Source: Paenibacillus etheri
GTDB lineage: Bacteria; Bacillota; Bacilli; Paenibacillales; Paenibacillaceae
Direction: 5' to 3'
NCBI RefSeq assembly: GCF_001012825.1
Contig: NZ_LCZJ02000016.1
Coordinates: 21,522 to 85,521 of the forward strand
Length of the DNA stretch: 64,000 bases
Shown: piece by piece, positions 1-7,994 of the stretch
How the letters are laid out: every line of letters starts with the position of its first letter
How positions within the stretch are numbered: position 1 is the stretch's first letter
Position numbers and translations under genes: made by a program
Notes under the pieces: generated by a model
Told to the model about the DNA's origin: nothing
Seen by the model: the letters and a program-made list of their open reading frames with translations, nothing else
Database searches by the model: none

Positions 1-1
1 G

Positions 2-400
2 TTAGAAGGAACGTACCCCTCTATCGATAATCTAATCCCGCAGGTGTCCCTTTCTGAAGTGATTGTGAAGACAGATCTTTTGTTACATGTGGTTGAACGT
101 ATTTCTATATTGGCTGGTGAGAGTGTAACGCTCAGTGTACTTCCTTCTCACACGCTAAGTTTAGTGTCCAAGACTGCAGAAGTTGGGGATGTAAAAGAAG
201 AAATTGCTATGGAGCAGCTTGACGGTGAACAGTTTCGAGTTTCTTTTAACGGCAAGTATTTCAGAGATATCCTTCGGGTGATGGATAGTGAGAACCTTAG
301 AATAAGGTTCGCGGGAAAGGAAAGACCGCTGGTGATACAACCTGTGGATGCATCTTCGTCCACACTATTCCTGATTACCCCTATGAGGACGCAGGATTAA
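2..400 (+). CDS. DNA polymerase III beta-clamp-like protein, C-terminal part (cut by window edge)
   Basis: The reading frame is open from base 2 and ends at a TAA at 398-400, so the gene starts upstream of the window. The visible 132 residues are domain III of a DnaN-type sliding clamp. They begin with a typical L-E-G-T-Y-P-S-I-D-N-L-I-P stretch, carry the F-N-G-K-Y-F-R-D-I-L element in the middle, and end with I-T-P-M-R near the C-terminus, where the family normally has L-P-x-R. The clamp encircles DNA and tethers polymerases. The next gene is an EFR1-type flavoprotein rather than recF, so this is probably an extra dnaN paralogue and not the copy at the replication origin (inference). The family is clear; its role as the main clamp is not established. 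Confidence 0.8.
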   Translation, partial: LEGTYPSIDNLIPQVSLSEVIVKTDLLLHVVERISILAGESVTLSVLPSHTLSLVSKTAEVGDVKEEIAMEQLDGEQFRVSFNGKYFRDILRVMDSENLRIRFAGKERPLVIQPVDASSSTLFLITPMRTQD

Positions 401-482
401 GGATGTGCTTATGCACAGTGGGAGAATAACTGCACAGCTTCCCTAACGAGAGTGACGTATATTTGATTTAGGAGGGGATGGA

Positions 483-1367
483 ATGCATAATGCGAAGACG
501 GCTATATTTTATTTCTCAGGAACTGGAAATACGGAACTTATTGCTAAGCAATTTGCTGACGCACTAAGAAGTAGCGGGCAAGAGGTACATTTGTTTAGAA
601 TGGAAGATGTTCTAAAAGACACTCATTCTGTCAAATATGAATCCTACAACCTTATTGGTATTGGTCATCCGGTTCTAGGTTTTGGTGCATCCGGTTTTGT
701 TGAACGTTTTGTAGAACAGCTACCTGATTGTAATGGAACCCCGGCTTTCGTGTTCAAGACAGCCTCATCTCCACACTATATGAATAACGGTGCTTCGAAT
801 ACGGTTCTACGTTCTTTGCGTGAAAAGGGGTTTACACCCTTCCACAATTCCATTTTGGCGATGCCATGCAATTTTTATATAAAATATGATGACAGATTGA
901 ATAAGCAATTGTATCTGGTCGCTCAGCGTAAGGTGAAGTTATTTGCAGAGGAAATCGTGAATGAGATTCCACGGAACCTGCGGATTCATCCTGTGCTGGA
1001 GAGAGTTCTGAGAACGGTATATTATTGTGAGGAAAGCCAAGGAGGCAAATACTTCGCCAAAGGATTGCGAACAACAGCCTCTTGCACACGATGTATGAAA
1101 TGCGTTAGAAGCTGTCCAACTTCTAATATCACCAACAGTCCAGATGGGATTATATTCAGTCAAAATTGCTTATTATGCATGCGTTGTGTTTATTCTTGTC
1201 CTCAGAAGGCGATCCAAGCGACACGGCTTAAGGCCAGCGTAGTAGATCCCTATACTGGAGGTCCAAAACTTCATAGTCTTATGAAGGATTCTGAGAATGA
1301 TGGACGGTTTATAACTCCAAAGTCCAAGGGCTACTACAAGCATTTTATTAAATACTTGGAGGATTGA
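483..1367 (+). CDS. EFR1-type flavodoxin/ferredoxin fusion protein
   Basis: The start ATG follows an AGGAGGGG ribosome binding site. Residues 1-150 form a flavodoxin-like domain whose S-G-T-G-N-T phosphate-binding loop (residues 12-17) should hold FMN. Residues 195-245 carry two ferredoxin-type 4Fe-4S motifs, with cysteines 201, 204, 207 and 211, then 229, 232, 235 and 239, each ending in C-P. This domain order is that of the EFR1 family, thought to move electrons between flavin and iron-sulfur centres in the cytoplasm; the substrate is unknown. The next gene starts 3 bases after the stop, so the two are probably cotranscribed. Confidence 0.85.
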   Translation: MHNAKTAIFYFSGTGNTELIAKQFADALRSSGQEVHLFRMEDVLKDTHSVKYESYNLIGIGHPVLGFGASGFVERFVEQLPDCNGTPAFVFKTASSPHYMNNGASNTVLRSLREKGFTPFHNSILAMPCNFYIKYDDRLNKQLYLVAQRKVKLFAEEIVNEIPRNLRIHPVLERVLRTVYYCEESQGGKYFAKGLRTTASCTRCMKCVRSCPTSNITNSPDGIIFSQNCLLCMRCVYSCPQKAIQATRLKASVVDPYTGGPKLHSLMKDSENDGRFITPKSKGYYKHFIKYLED

Positions 1368-1370
1368 ATA

Positions 1371-1991
1371 ATGAATTTGTTTAAGATAGGATCGAAGCCG
1401 CTGGGGATCGAGCGGATTTCAGCATTTTTAGAGGATAACTATGTGAGTATCGGCTACCCGGGAATAGGAGATTTGGAGAACATCAGTATAGAGGAGCTCC
1501 GTGATCGGTTGCTTCGTACTTACCAATACAGTGAGCTGGAGCTTACAGAACATTTGCAAGCCATTCAACTGTTTATACATAAGATGCAGGATGGCGATTA
1601 TGTGCTGGTGTGTGATGGGGATTGGGTACATCTAGGTGATCTTGGTGATTATTTCTACAACGAATTATTTGACACGCAAGACATCGGTACGTGCCATCGG
1701 CGCGGTGTAACTTGGCTGAAAAGTCTTCCTATAACCGATCTAAACGCAGGGGTAAAAGAGTTTCTTAGCGATAGTGGAGTGGTTAAACATTATAAGGGGC
1801 CGATGCCTAGTGCTCGTGTGGATCTGTGGATTACAGGTTCGTCTGATTCAGAGCAAGCGGTGAATAATCGAGTGCATGTGGATGAAGAGATACTATCTAT
1901 GGCGATCGGTATTTTGAAGGAAGCTCTTGTTAGTGCGGACACCGAACGACGGGAACGAGCAGCAATTGCAATTCTTCAGTATGCTAAGTAG
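1371..1991 (+). CDS. Uncharacterised 206-aa protein with a possible PUA/EVE-like fold
   Basis: It starts 3 bases after the EFR1 gene, with GGAGG of that gene's last codons as ribosome binding site. I do not recognise a named family. Residues 60-115 have the sequence pattern of a small beta-barrel: G-D-Y-V-L-V, then V-H-L-G-D-L-G-D-Y-F-Y, then H-R-R-G-V-T-W-L. Wings with H-R-x-V-x-W-L occur in PUA/EVE-like domains linked to restriction or modified-base recognition; that resemblance is my inference. No transmembrane segment or signal peptide is seen. A terminator follows within 35 bases. Confidence 0.6.
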   Translation: MNLFKIGSKPLGIERISAFLEDNYVSIGYPGIGDLENISIEELRDRLLRTYQYSELELTEHLQAIQLFIHKMQDGDYVLVCDGDWVHLGDLGDYFYNELFDTQDIGTCHRRGVTWLKSLPITDLNAGVKEFLSDSGVVKHYKGPMPSARVDLWITGSSDSEQAVNNRVHVDEEILSMAIGILKEALVSADTERRERAAIAILQYAK

Positions 1992-2023
1992 TGGAGAAAG
2001 GATTCAGCTCCACATTCTCATTA

Positions 2024-2067
2024 AAAAGCGTTCCATTCGATATTTAAACATCGGATGGAACGCTTTT
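2024..2067. terminator. Bidirectional hairpin terminator
   Basis: The arms AAAAGCGTTCCATTCGAT and ATCGGATGGAACGCTTTT form an almost perfect stem with A and T tracts on both sides. It lies between two convergent genes and can serve both. Confidence 0.85.
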
Positions 2068-2097
2068 GTCATATTTACTGTTGTCTTCGTTTGGTAC

Positions 2098-2715
2098 TCA
2101 GATAAATTCAACGAATTCATTGACCGGTTTACGATAGCCACGTGGTCTGATTTTATGTTTCTTGTCTTTGCCGATAGTGATCAGCATAACAGGTACCATA
2201 TGATCGGGTAGATTTAAAGTAGATTGAATCGCTTCCGGATCAAAGCCGATCATCGGGCAGGTATCCCAGCCTTTATCTTTGGCAATCAGCATGAAGTGCA
2301 TGGCAGACAAGGAGGCATTCCGTATAGCTTCATCTCTTTGGAAAGCATCATTTCCTTTATAAGCATTGTTAATCGCTTCTATCTCTGCATCATAATCCTC
2401 TTGACTCATAGCCCCTAAAGCTTTAAGTCCTCCGAAGATTTCTGGAGCTTTCAGATAAGCATTCTTATCACCGAGTACCACGATTACCGCTGAGGCGGAG
2501 TGTATTTTATATTGACCGTAAGCCGCTTTACGAATCTCTTCTTTTAAATTCTCATCAGAAACCACTTTATAATTGGCATGCTGAAGATTATAAGCCGATG
2601 GAGCCAATCTGGCGTAAGAGAACATTTCCTCTAGTTCATTCTGAGGGATCTTTACCCCTTCAACAAAATTCATCGCAGACCTGCGGGATTCAATCAAATC
2701 TGTAAAAGCGCTCAT
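2098..2715 (-). CDS. NAD(P)H nitroreductase family protein (YodC-like)
   Basis: This 205-residue protein is the usual size for the FMN-dependent nitroreductase family. It starts with the S-R-R-S phosphate-binding motif (residues 10-13), has A-P-S-A-Y-N-L-Q near residue 38 and A-K-D-K-G-W-D-T-C-P-M-I-G-F near 152, as in B. subtilis YodC-type enzymes. Such enzymes use NAD(P)H to reduce quinones, nitro compounds or aldehydes in the cytoplasm. The gene stands alone, opposite to its neighbours, with an AGGAGG-like site before the ATG. A palindromic operator candidate overlaps its promoter. Confidence 0.88.
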   Translation of the reverse strand: MSAFTDLIESRRSAMNFVEGVKIPQNELEEMFSYARLAPSAYNLQHANYKVVSDENLKEEIRKAAYGQYKIHSASAVIVVLGDKNAYLKAPEIFGGLKALGAMSQEDYDAEIEAINNAYKGNDAFQRDEAIRNASLSAMHFMLIAKDKGWDTCPMIGFDPEAIQSTLNLPDHMVPVMLITIGKDKKHKIRPRGYRKPVNEFVEFI

Positions 2716-2751
2716 GAGTTATTCCTCCATATGTTATGTATTTGCTTGTTA

Positions 2752-2800
2752 ATTATAAATAAGTGATATTTATAAATGAACTAACTATTAGTTACTAACT
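2752..2800 (-). promoter_or_regulatory. Nitroreductase promoter with overlapping palindromes
   Basis: On the minus strand a perfect TATAAT -10 (2752-2757) lies 17 bases from a weak TTCATT -35 (2775-2780). The 13-bp palindrome TAACTATTAGTTA (2782-2794) and the overlapping TTAGTTACTAA (2789-2799) sit at and just upstream of the -35. Position and symmetry suggest a repressor site. YodB/HxlR-type control is known for yodC in B. subtilis; applying that here is inference. Confidence 0.5.
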
Positions 2801-2975
2801 TAAAATAGCACAGTTAATTAGATTCGTCAATGATTAAATTCACTTCAAGTAGCTTTAGCCTTCTAAGTACTTCGAGTGTTCGAAGAATAAATACAATGTT
2901 GTAAAATATTGGGATGTAAATTAGGATATTAGGATATGAAAAGTTAAAATTGCTTTTATTAATGAGAGGGTGGGA

Positions 2976-3821
2976 ATGTTGAACGATACTAGAGAGCAGT
3001 TGATAATAGACCTGCAAAGAATTGAAGAGAACGATTACGAGCTTAGAAGTGGGGAGCATTTAAGGGATTATGTGAAGCTGATGCTTGAGTACATAGGAGA
3101 TCCACAGCCGAAGCTACGAGATGACTTGATCTATTCCACCTTCTACAAATGGATTAACGAGAAACAATGGTTTAGTGATGCGGAGCTTCGTGAACTTCTC
3201 TGGATTCTCCTTGACGAGCAGCATTTGTTCTATCATATTGGCAGCAAAGAAGATCAGGCTGTGTTTACAAGAACATTTTCTGTGCTGGTCGTTGCGCTTA
3301 TTCTTCAGCGGCACAGGGAACAGGCTTTAATAGATAACGCTGAGTTTACAAATGTGAAGGAAGCTCTGATTAGATATTATGAGGAAGAACAGGATTTACG
3401 GGGATTTATGCAAGAAGAAGGCTGGGCACACGCTGCAGCCCATGGCGCAGATGCCTTGGATGAACTGGTACTCTGCTCGGAGAGTGATGCTGCAATCCGG
3501 GAAGAGGTTCTGGCAGTCATCCAAAGGATGCTTTACAACGAGCAGTTCATATTTAGTGACGAAGAAGATGAACGGATCGCTACGATTGTAGCTACAATCG
3601 TAGAACATCATTTACTTCCGCAGCAGTCTATTGTCGACTGGATCGGCAGCTTGGAGCAATGTGGGGGATGGCCAAGAAGCCGCGGCCAATATGTTGCTCG
3701 TGTGAACACTAAGAATTTCGTTCGTTCTCTGTATTTTAGATTGCTGCCAATAAAGAACAATCCGGTTATGCTTGAGGCTTTATTGAAAGCGGAGATGAAT
3801 TTGAATGAATTTACACAATAA
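2976..3821 (+). CDS. DUF2785 domain-containing protein
   Basis: The sequence G-W-A-H-A-A-A-H-G-A-D-A-L-D-E-L around residue 143 is the signature of DUF2785. The protein is about 281 residues, soluble and mostly helical, with no signal peptide. Its biochemical function is unknown. I place the start at the ATG at 2976 because GAGAGGG lies 6-9 bases before it; a GTG at 2970 is in frame but overlaps that site. It stands alone, without a clear partner. Confidence 0.8.
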   Translation: MLNDTREQLIIDLQRIEENDYELRSGEHLRDYVKLMLEYIGDPQPKLRDDLIYSTFYKWINEKQWFSDAELRELLWILLDEQHLFYHIGSKEDQAVFTRTFSVLVVALILQRHREQALIDNAEFTNVKEALIRYYEEEQDLRGFMQEEGWAHAAAHGADALDELVLCSESDAAIREEVLAVIQRMLYNEQFIFSDEEDERIATIVATIVEHHLLPQQSIVDWIGSLEQCGGWPRSRGQYVARVNTKNFVRSLYFRLLPIKNNPVMLEALLKAEMNLNEFTQ

Positions 3822-3891
3822 GTTTTTAATCACTTAAGTGTATATGTATAATATTGAAAATTTTTAATGATCGTTTTTAATGTAATAAAAA

Positions 3892-3953
3892 TCACAAAAC
3901 TTTGGAGAAATCCAAAAACTTTGTGACATTTATAACTTGATAAGTGCTATAAT
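3892..3953 (+). promoter_or_regulatory. Promoter and inverted repeat upstream of the DUF1641/NDH-2 pair
   Basis: A perfect TATAAT at 3948-3953 is preceded by a TTGTGACAT region that can serve as -35. A long inverted repeat at 3892-3926 has outer arms TCACAAA and TTTGTGA and inner arms TTTGG and CCAAA. The outer TTGTGA/TCACAA halves resemble Rex half-sites, and Rex controls ndh in B. subtilis. The spacing is not that of a standard Rex box, so the assignment is tentative. Confidence 0.4.
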
Positions 3954-4030
3954 AGAAATATGGCGTTATAAGTTTTTATTTTTTTATTACTATTAAGCAA
4001 GCAAAGCTTACTTGCAGAGGAGATTCGGAT

Positions 4031-4474
4031 ATGTCAGAAACAATCACTCAAACAAACCCTGAACAAGAATCACCAAAATTAGCTGTCACTCAAGAACAAA
4101 TGAATGTTCTGGAGCAGCTATTGAAGCCTGAAGTTCAGGAGTCGTTAACTGTCTTAGTGGAACAGTTGCCAAAATTAACAGAGCTTGTCGGCGTGCTCAC
4201 AAAGTCATATGACTTTGTACAAACTGTCGCTGCGGATGAAGTCTTGAAAAGTGATACGGTAAGTGCAATTAAAGAGCTTGCTGAACCTGTGGTGCATTCG
4301 GCGAAGAATATGGCAGCTACAGTGATCGAAGCGCAAGATCGTGCGAATGAAAATAGCGATGTGATCGGTGTATTTGGTCTTATGAAGATGATGAAAGATC
4401 CACAGGCACAGAAGCTTTTCCGTTTCGTAAATGCTTATCTTCAAGTGGCCGGCGAACGCAGTCAGCAGAAATAA
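4031..4474 (+). CDS. DUF1641 domain-containing protein (YjlC-like)
   Basis: This 147-residue soluble protein has the DUF1641 domain in its second half, ending in G-V-F-G-L-M-K-M-M-K-D-P near residue 120. In B. subtilis the DUF1641 gene yjlC lies directly before ndh, and the same order is seen here with a 39-base gap. The function of DUF1641 is unknown; a role as partner or chaperone of the adjacent type II NADH dehydrogenase is inference from this conserved pairing. The start follows GAGGAGA. Confidence 0.85.
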   Translation: MSETITQTNPEQESPKLAVTQEQMNVLEQLLKPEVQESLTVLVEQLPKLTELVGVLTKSYDFVQTVAADEVLKSDTVSAIKELAEPVVHSAKNMAATVIEAQDRANENSDVIGVFGLMKMMKDPQAQKLFRFVNAYLQVAGERSQQK

Positions 4475-4513
4475 TATTTTTTATATCTCATTCGTAAGGA
4501 CGGAGGAAACATC

Positions 4514-5692
4514 ATGTCTAAACATATTGTCATTCTAGGAGCAGGTTATGGTGGTCTACTAAGCGCCTTAACTGTACGCAAGTACCTGAAGAAGGACGAA
4601 GCTAAAATTACAGTCGTTAATCAATATCCTACACACCAAATTATTACAGAATTACATCGTCTTGCAGCGGGTAGTGTTGCAGAAGGTGCTGTTGCTATGC
4701 CACTTGCTAAGCTTTTCGCAGGTAAAGATATCGACCTGAAAATCGCAAAGGTTAATTCTTTTTCTGTTGAGAACAAACAAATTACACTATCTGATGGTGT
4801 GACATTATCCTATGATGCTCTGGTTGTGGGTCTTGGAAGCACTACGGCTTATTTTGGCATTCCAGGTCTTGAGCAATACAGCATGGTATTGAAATCAGCA
4901 GCGGATGCTAACAGAATTCATCGTCATATTGATGAGCGTATCCGTGAATATGCGAAGTCTAAAAATGCAGCAGATGCAAGCATCCTAATCGGCGGCGGTG
5001 GCTTAACAGGTGTTGAACTTGTTGGTGAAATCGCTGATGTGTTGCCAACGCTCACTAAGAAATATGGTGTGGATCCTAAAGACATTAAGCTGATGCTGGT
5101 TGAAGCAGGTCCTAAGATTCTTCCAGTATTGCCAGATGCGCTGATCGAACGCGCAGTGGCGAGTTTAGAAAAACGTGGTGTTCAATTCTTGACTGGTCTA
5201 CCTGTTACGAATGTAGCAGATAATGTCATTGACTTGAAAGACGGTCAAAAAATTGTTGCTAACACGTTCGTATGGACGGGTGGCGTACAAGGAAATCCAC
5301 TGATTGGTGAGTCCGGTCTTGAAGTGAACCGTGGTCGTGCAACGGTAAATGAATTCTTGCAATCCACATCACACAAAGACGTATTCGTTGCTGGTGATAG
5401 TGCCGTTGTCTTTGCTGAAGATGGTCGTCCATATCCACCAACTGCACAAATCGCTTGGCAAATGGGTGAATTGATCGGGTACAATCTTTATGCATACTTG
5501 AAGGATAAATCCTTTGAATCCTTTAGTCCGATCAACTCAGGTACGCTTGCGAGCTTAGGTCGTAAAGACGGTGTAGCCATTGTTGGTGCTAGCTCAACTC
5601 CGCTAAAAGGATTACCTGCAACCTTGATGAAGGAAGCAAGTAATATTCGTTACTTGTCTCACATAAAAGGATTGTTTAGCTTAGCTTATTAA
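4514..5692 (+). CDS. ndh: Type II NADH dehydrogenase (NDH-2 family)
   Basis: The 392-residue length fits NDH-2. There are two dinucleotide-binding motifs: G-A-G-Y-G-G at residues 9-14 for FAD and G-G-G-G-L-T-G at 160-166 for NADH. F-V-A-G-D at residues 291-295 is the second FAD contact. These enzymes pass electrons from NADH to menaquinone at the inner face of the membrane without pumping protons. The ribosome binding site is GGAGG. It shares a transcript with the DUF1641 gene upstream and ends at a strong terminator. Confidence 0.88.
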   Translation: MSKHIVILGAGYGGLLSALTVRKYLKKDEAKITVVNQYPTHQIITELHRLAAGSVAEGAVAMPLAKLFAGKDIDLKIAKVNSFSVENKQITLSDGVTLSYDALVVGLGSTTAYFGIPGLEQYSMVLKSAADANRIHRHIDERIREYAKSKNAADASILIGGGGLTGVELVGEIADVLPTLTKKYGVDPKDIKLMLVEAGPKILPVLPDALIERAVASLEKRGVQFLTGLPVTNVADNVIDLKDGQKIVANTFVWTGGVQGNPLIGESGLEVNRGRATVNEFLQSTSHKDVFVAGDSAVVFAEDGRPYPPTAQIAWQMGELIGYNLYAYLKDKSFESFSPINSGTLASLGRKDGVAIVGASSTPLKGLPATLMKEASNIRYLSHIKGLFSLAY

Positions 5693-5705
5693 ATGTATTA
5701 TTGGA

Positions 5706-5737
5706 AAACCTGCTCTGAGTTGAGCAGGGTTTTTTTG
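5706..5737 (+). terminator. Rho-independent terminator after ndh
   Basis: The stem AACCTGCTC / GAGCAGGGTT is followed by seven T residues, 14 bases after the ndh stop codon. Confidence 0.85.
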
Positions 5738-5850
5738 TTTATCTCTAGTGGTTCCTACCATGAATTGTCAATGGTTGTCCTAGTACGTAGTATTCGTTTT
5801 TGATATAATAGATTGGCTAATATTAACAGTGGAAAATAGGGGAGGATTAC

Positions 5851-6486
5851 GTGATGTTATTCCGACAAAACGATGTCATTCTGTTTCAAGGCGACAGCAT
5901 AACGGATTGGGGTCGCAATTATGAAGATGCTTCATCGCTTGGTGTAGGCTATGCGTTGATGATCGCCGCTCGTCTGGGGTATTTATATCCTGAGAAGAAT
6001 CTTACGTTCTATAATCGCGGAATTAGCGGCAACCGTGCAGTAGATTTGCAGGAACGCTGGGAGAAGGATTGCCTGAATCTTAAGCCGACTTGGGTGTCCA
6101 TATATATTGGTATTAACGACACTTGGCGCCGCTTTGATTCTGGTCAGGAAACAACGCCTGAACAATTTGAAGCTGCGTATCGTGACCTGATCGAACGCAC
6201 GCAACATTCGTTGGCTGCTAAATTAGTCTTAATCGAGCCATTCGTGTTGCCTGTTCCTGAAGATCGTAAAACCTGGCGCCAGGATTTGGACCCTAAAATT
6301 CACATCGTTCGTGAACTAGCACGTGAATATGGTGCATTGCTTGTTCCGCTGGATGGCCTTTTTGCTGCGGCATCCGTGAAAGCAGAACCTGCTTATTGGG
6401 CTCCGGATGGAGTACATCCATCACCTGCAGGTCATGCGCTTATTGCAGATGCTTGGCTTAAGACGGTAGGCGTAATTAAAGCTTAA
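5851..6486 (+). CDS. SGNH/GDSL-family hydrolase
   Basis: The protein has the catalytic blocks of the SGNH hydrolase family: G-D-S-I-T at residues 14-18 (nucleophile Ser16), R-G-I-S-G-N at 56-61 (oxyanion Gly and Asn), G-I-N-D at 87-90, and D-G-V-H-P-S near 186-191 (catalytic Asp and His). At 211 residues and without a signal peptide it is an intracellular esterase or lipase-like enzyme, possibly a carbohydrate esterase. The substrate cannot be read from the sequence. GGGGAGG lies 5 bases before GTG 5851 and 8 before ATG 5854. A TATAAT at 5804-5809 is a likely -10. Confidence 0.88.
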   Translation: MMLFRQNDVILFQGDSITDWGRNYEDASSLGVGYALMIAARLGYLYPEKNLTFYNRGISGNRAVDLQERWEKDCLNLKPTWVSIYIGINDTWRRFDSGQETTPEQFEAAYRDLIERTQHSLAAKLVLIEPFVLPVPEDRKTWRQDLDPKIHIVRELAREYGALLVPLDGLFAAASVKAEPAYWAPDGVHPSPAGHALIADAWLKTVGVIKA

Positions 6487-6571
6487 TCGTCTGATCATAT
6501 CACTACATATTTACTTGATTCTATAAGACTAGAACCACTCATTAAAGGAGCAGGTTATAGTCTTTTTTTTA

Positions 6572-6677
6572 AAAATATAAGAATTTATATGTTCCATGTT
6601 ATAAATTTTCCTTATATTTCTCGCTTAAACACTTGCCGTCCTTATAGGGACGCGAAGGCGTTTATGCTTGTAACGGT
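6572..6677 (+). repeat. Dispersed palindromic repeat, copy A
   Basis: This non-coding stretch matches, in inverted orientation, bases 63675-63778 near the other end of the window over about 105 bases. The best-kept core contains CCGTCCTT..AGGGACGCG, TCTCGC, and GCTTGTAA. The core folds into a hairpin, with AAAC on one arm and GCGTTT on the other. It covers most of a spurious ORF at 6589-6786. Confidence 0.7.
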
Positions 6678-6753
6678 TCGGAAAGATGATTTCTTTATAT
6701 TTATGGACGCTGTTATAATTGGGTTATGTTTTCTTTTCTTGGAGGCGGTTAGC

Positions 6754-7199
6754 ATTAGGTATTTACTGGGTGTTGTATCTTGTTAGTGGTTACGCTGTTA
6801 AGCGGATGTAAGAATGATGTGGGATTCATCAATGCTAGGTGGATCACCGAAGCGTCATTAACCTCAGTAACAACTAGTGATCAGAAACAAGCTGACCATT
6901 CAGGACATTCCGAGACCCTTATGCTGAAGGAGTCTAATCTGATTAAGACGCTTGCCGAGGCTATGAACAAGAGCAATACATTATTGGGGGAGCTGGATTG
7001 GGCTCCTGAAAGGAAACTCACTTTTGGAACAGCAGATAAGGCGAATATCGAACAGACGGAGTCGTTAGAGCACAAGCTAAAGCTTGATAAAGTCGATGAT
7101 CATAGCTTCAAGAGAAGTTATTACGATAACGCAGCGGGTAAACAGATGGAAGGTATTTTTCAGTGGGATGGAAGTGTATTTCAGAAGTTAGACAAGTGA
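6754..7199 (+). pseudogene. Small lipoprotein gene with damaged start and signal peptide
   Basis: From 6780 an open frame gives L-V-V-T-L-L-S-G-C-K-N-D, a clear lipobox, followed by about 125 hydrophilic residues of unknown family. No ribosome binding site lies near that TTG. The good site, GGAGGCGG at 6741-6748, points instead to ATT at 6754, whose frame reads I-R-Y-L-L-G-V-V-S-C and then stops at 6784-6786. Joining the two frames restores a normal signal peptide. I infer a lost ATG (now ATT) plus a frameshift near 6775-6785. A working gene with a TTG start is the alternative. Confidence 0.5.
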
Positions 7200-7231
7200 T
7201 TCATACCAGAAGTGAGAGGAATGTGTGATAG

Positions 7232-7978
7232 ATGACGAGCGATACCATACAGGATTTAGAAGGGCTAAAAGCCATAGGGAAAGTGGTAGGACATACCATC
7301 GCCGAGATGAAAAAGCAAGTAACTCCCGGTATGACAACAGCGCAGCTTGATAAGATTGGAGCTGAAATTCTAGCGGAATTCGGAGCATCCTCAGCCCCAA
7401 TGAAAACGTATAATTTTCCAGGCAGCACCTGCATCAGTGTGAATGAAGAGGTTGCTCATGGGATTCCTGGTCCTAGAGTGATTAATGCCGGAGATTTGAT
7501 CAATATTGATGTATCTGCTGAGCTGAATGGTTATTATGGGGACGCCGGAGTTTCTTTTCAATTGCCTCCCTATAATGAAGATATTTTGCATCTGTGCCAG
7601 AGTGCAGAGGAAACTATGATGAGCGTGATCAATCATCTGAGAGCAGGGATGAAGGTCAATGAGATTGGCAGAATGATGGAACTCGAAGCTCGGAAACGCG
7701 GCTATAGAGTGGTACGTAATCTGTGCAGCCACGGGATTGGCAAATCACTGCATGAGAAGCCGTTTGAAATCTTACCTTTCTATAATCCAAGAGTGACTAC
7801 TGTGTTAAAAGAGGGACAGGTGATTACGGTTGAACCCTTCCTCTCTACTGGAGCAGATTACGTAGAGCAACAGTCGGATGGATGGACACTGAGTGTCGTA
7901 GACAATGGCCGGGTAGCACAGTTTGAACATACGATTATTGTGACGAAAGGTGAGCCTATTATTCTAACCAAGCCATAA
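7232..7978 (+). CDS. map: Methionine aminopeptidase, type I
   Basis: All five metal ligands of type I methionine aminopeptidase are visible: Asp93 and Asp104 (I-D-V ... Y-G-D-A-G), His167 (S-H-G-I-G), Glu201 (V-E-P) and Glu232 (F-E-H-T). His76 in A-H-G-I-P is the conserved substrate-side histidine. The enzyme removes the initiator Met from nascent proteins in the cytosol. It is 248 residues, without the zinc-finger extension. It is not in the ribosomal-protein context of the main map gene, so it is probably a second copy like B. subtilis YflG (inference). The DJ-1 gene follows 16 bases later. Confidence 0.9.
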   Translation: MTSDTIQDLEGLKAIGKVVGHTIAEMKKQVTPGMTTAQLDKIGAEILAEFGASSAPMKTYNFPGSTCISVNEEVAHGIPGPRVINAGDLINIDVSAELNGYYGDAGVSFQLPPYNEDILHLCQSAEETMMSVINHLRAGMKVNEIGRMMELEARKRGYRVVRNLCSHGIGKSLHEKPFEILPFYNPRVTTVLKEGQVITVEPFLSTGADYVEQQSDGWTLSVVDNGRVAQFEHTIIVTKGEPIILTKP

Positions 7979-7994
7979 AGAGGAGAGTGCGGAT

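Noticed and set aside
6589-6786. 65-residue ORF upstream of the damaged lipoprotein gene
   Set aside because: Most of it lies inside the palindromic repeat, and only its last 11 codons (the signal-peptide start) look real.
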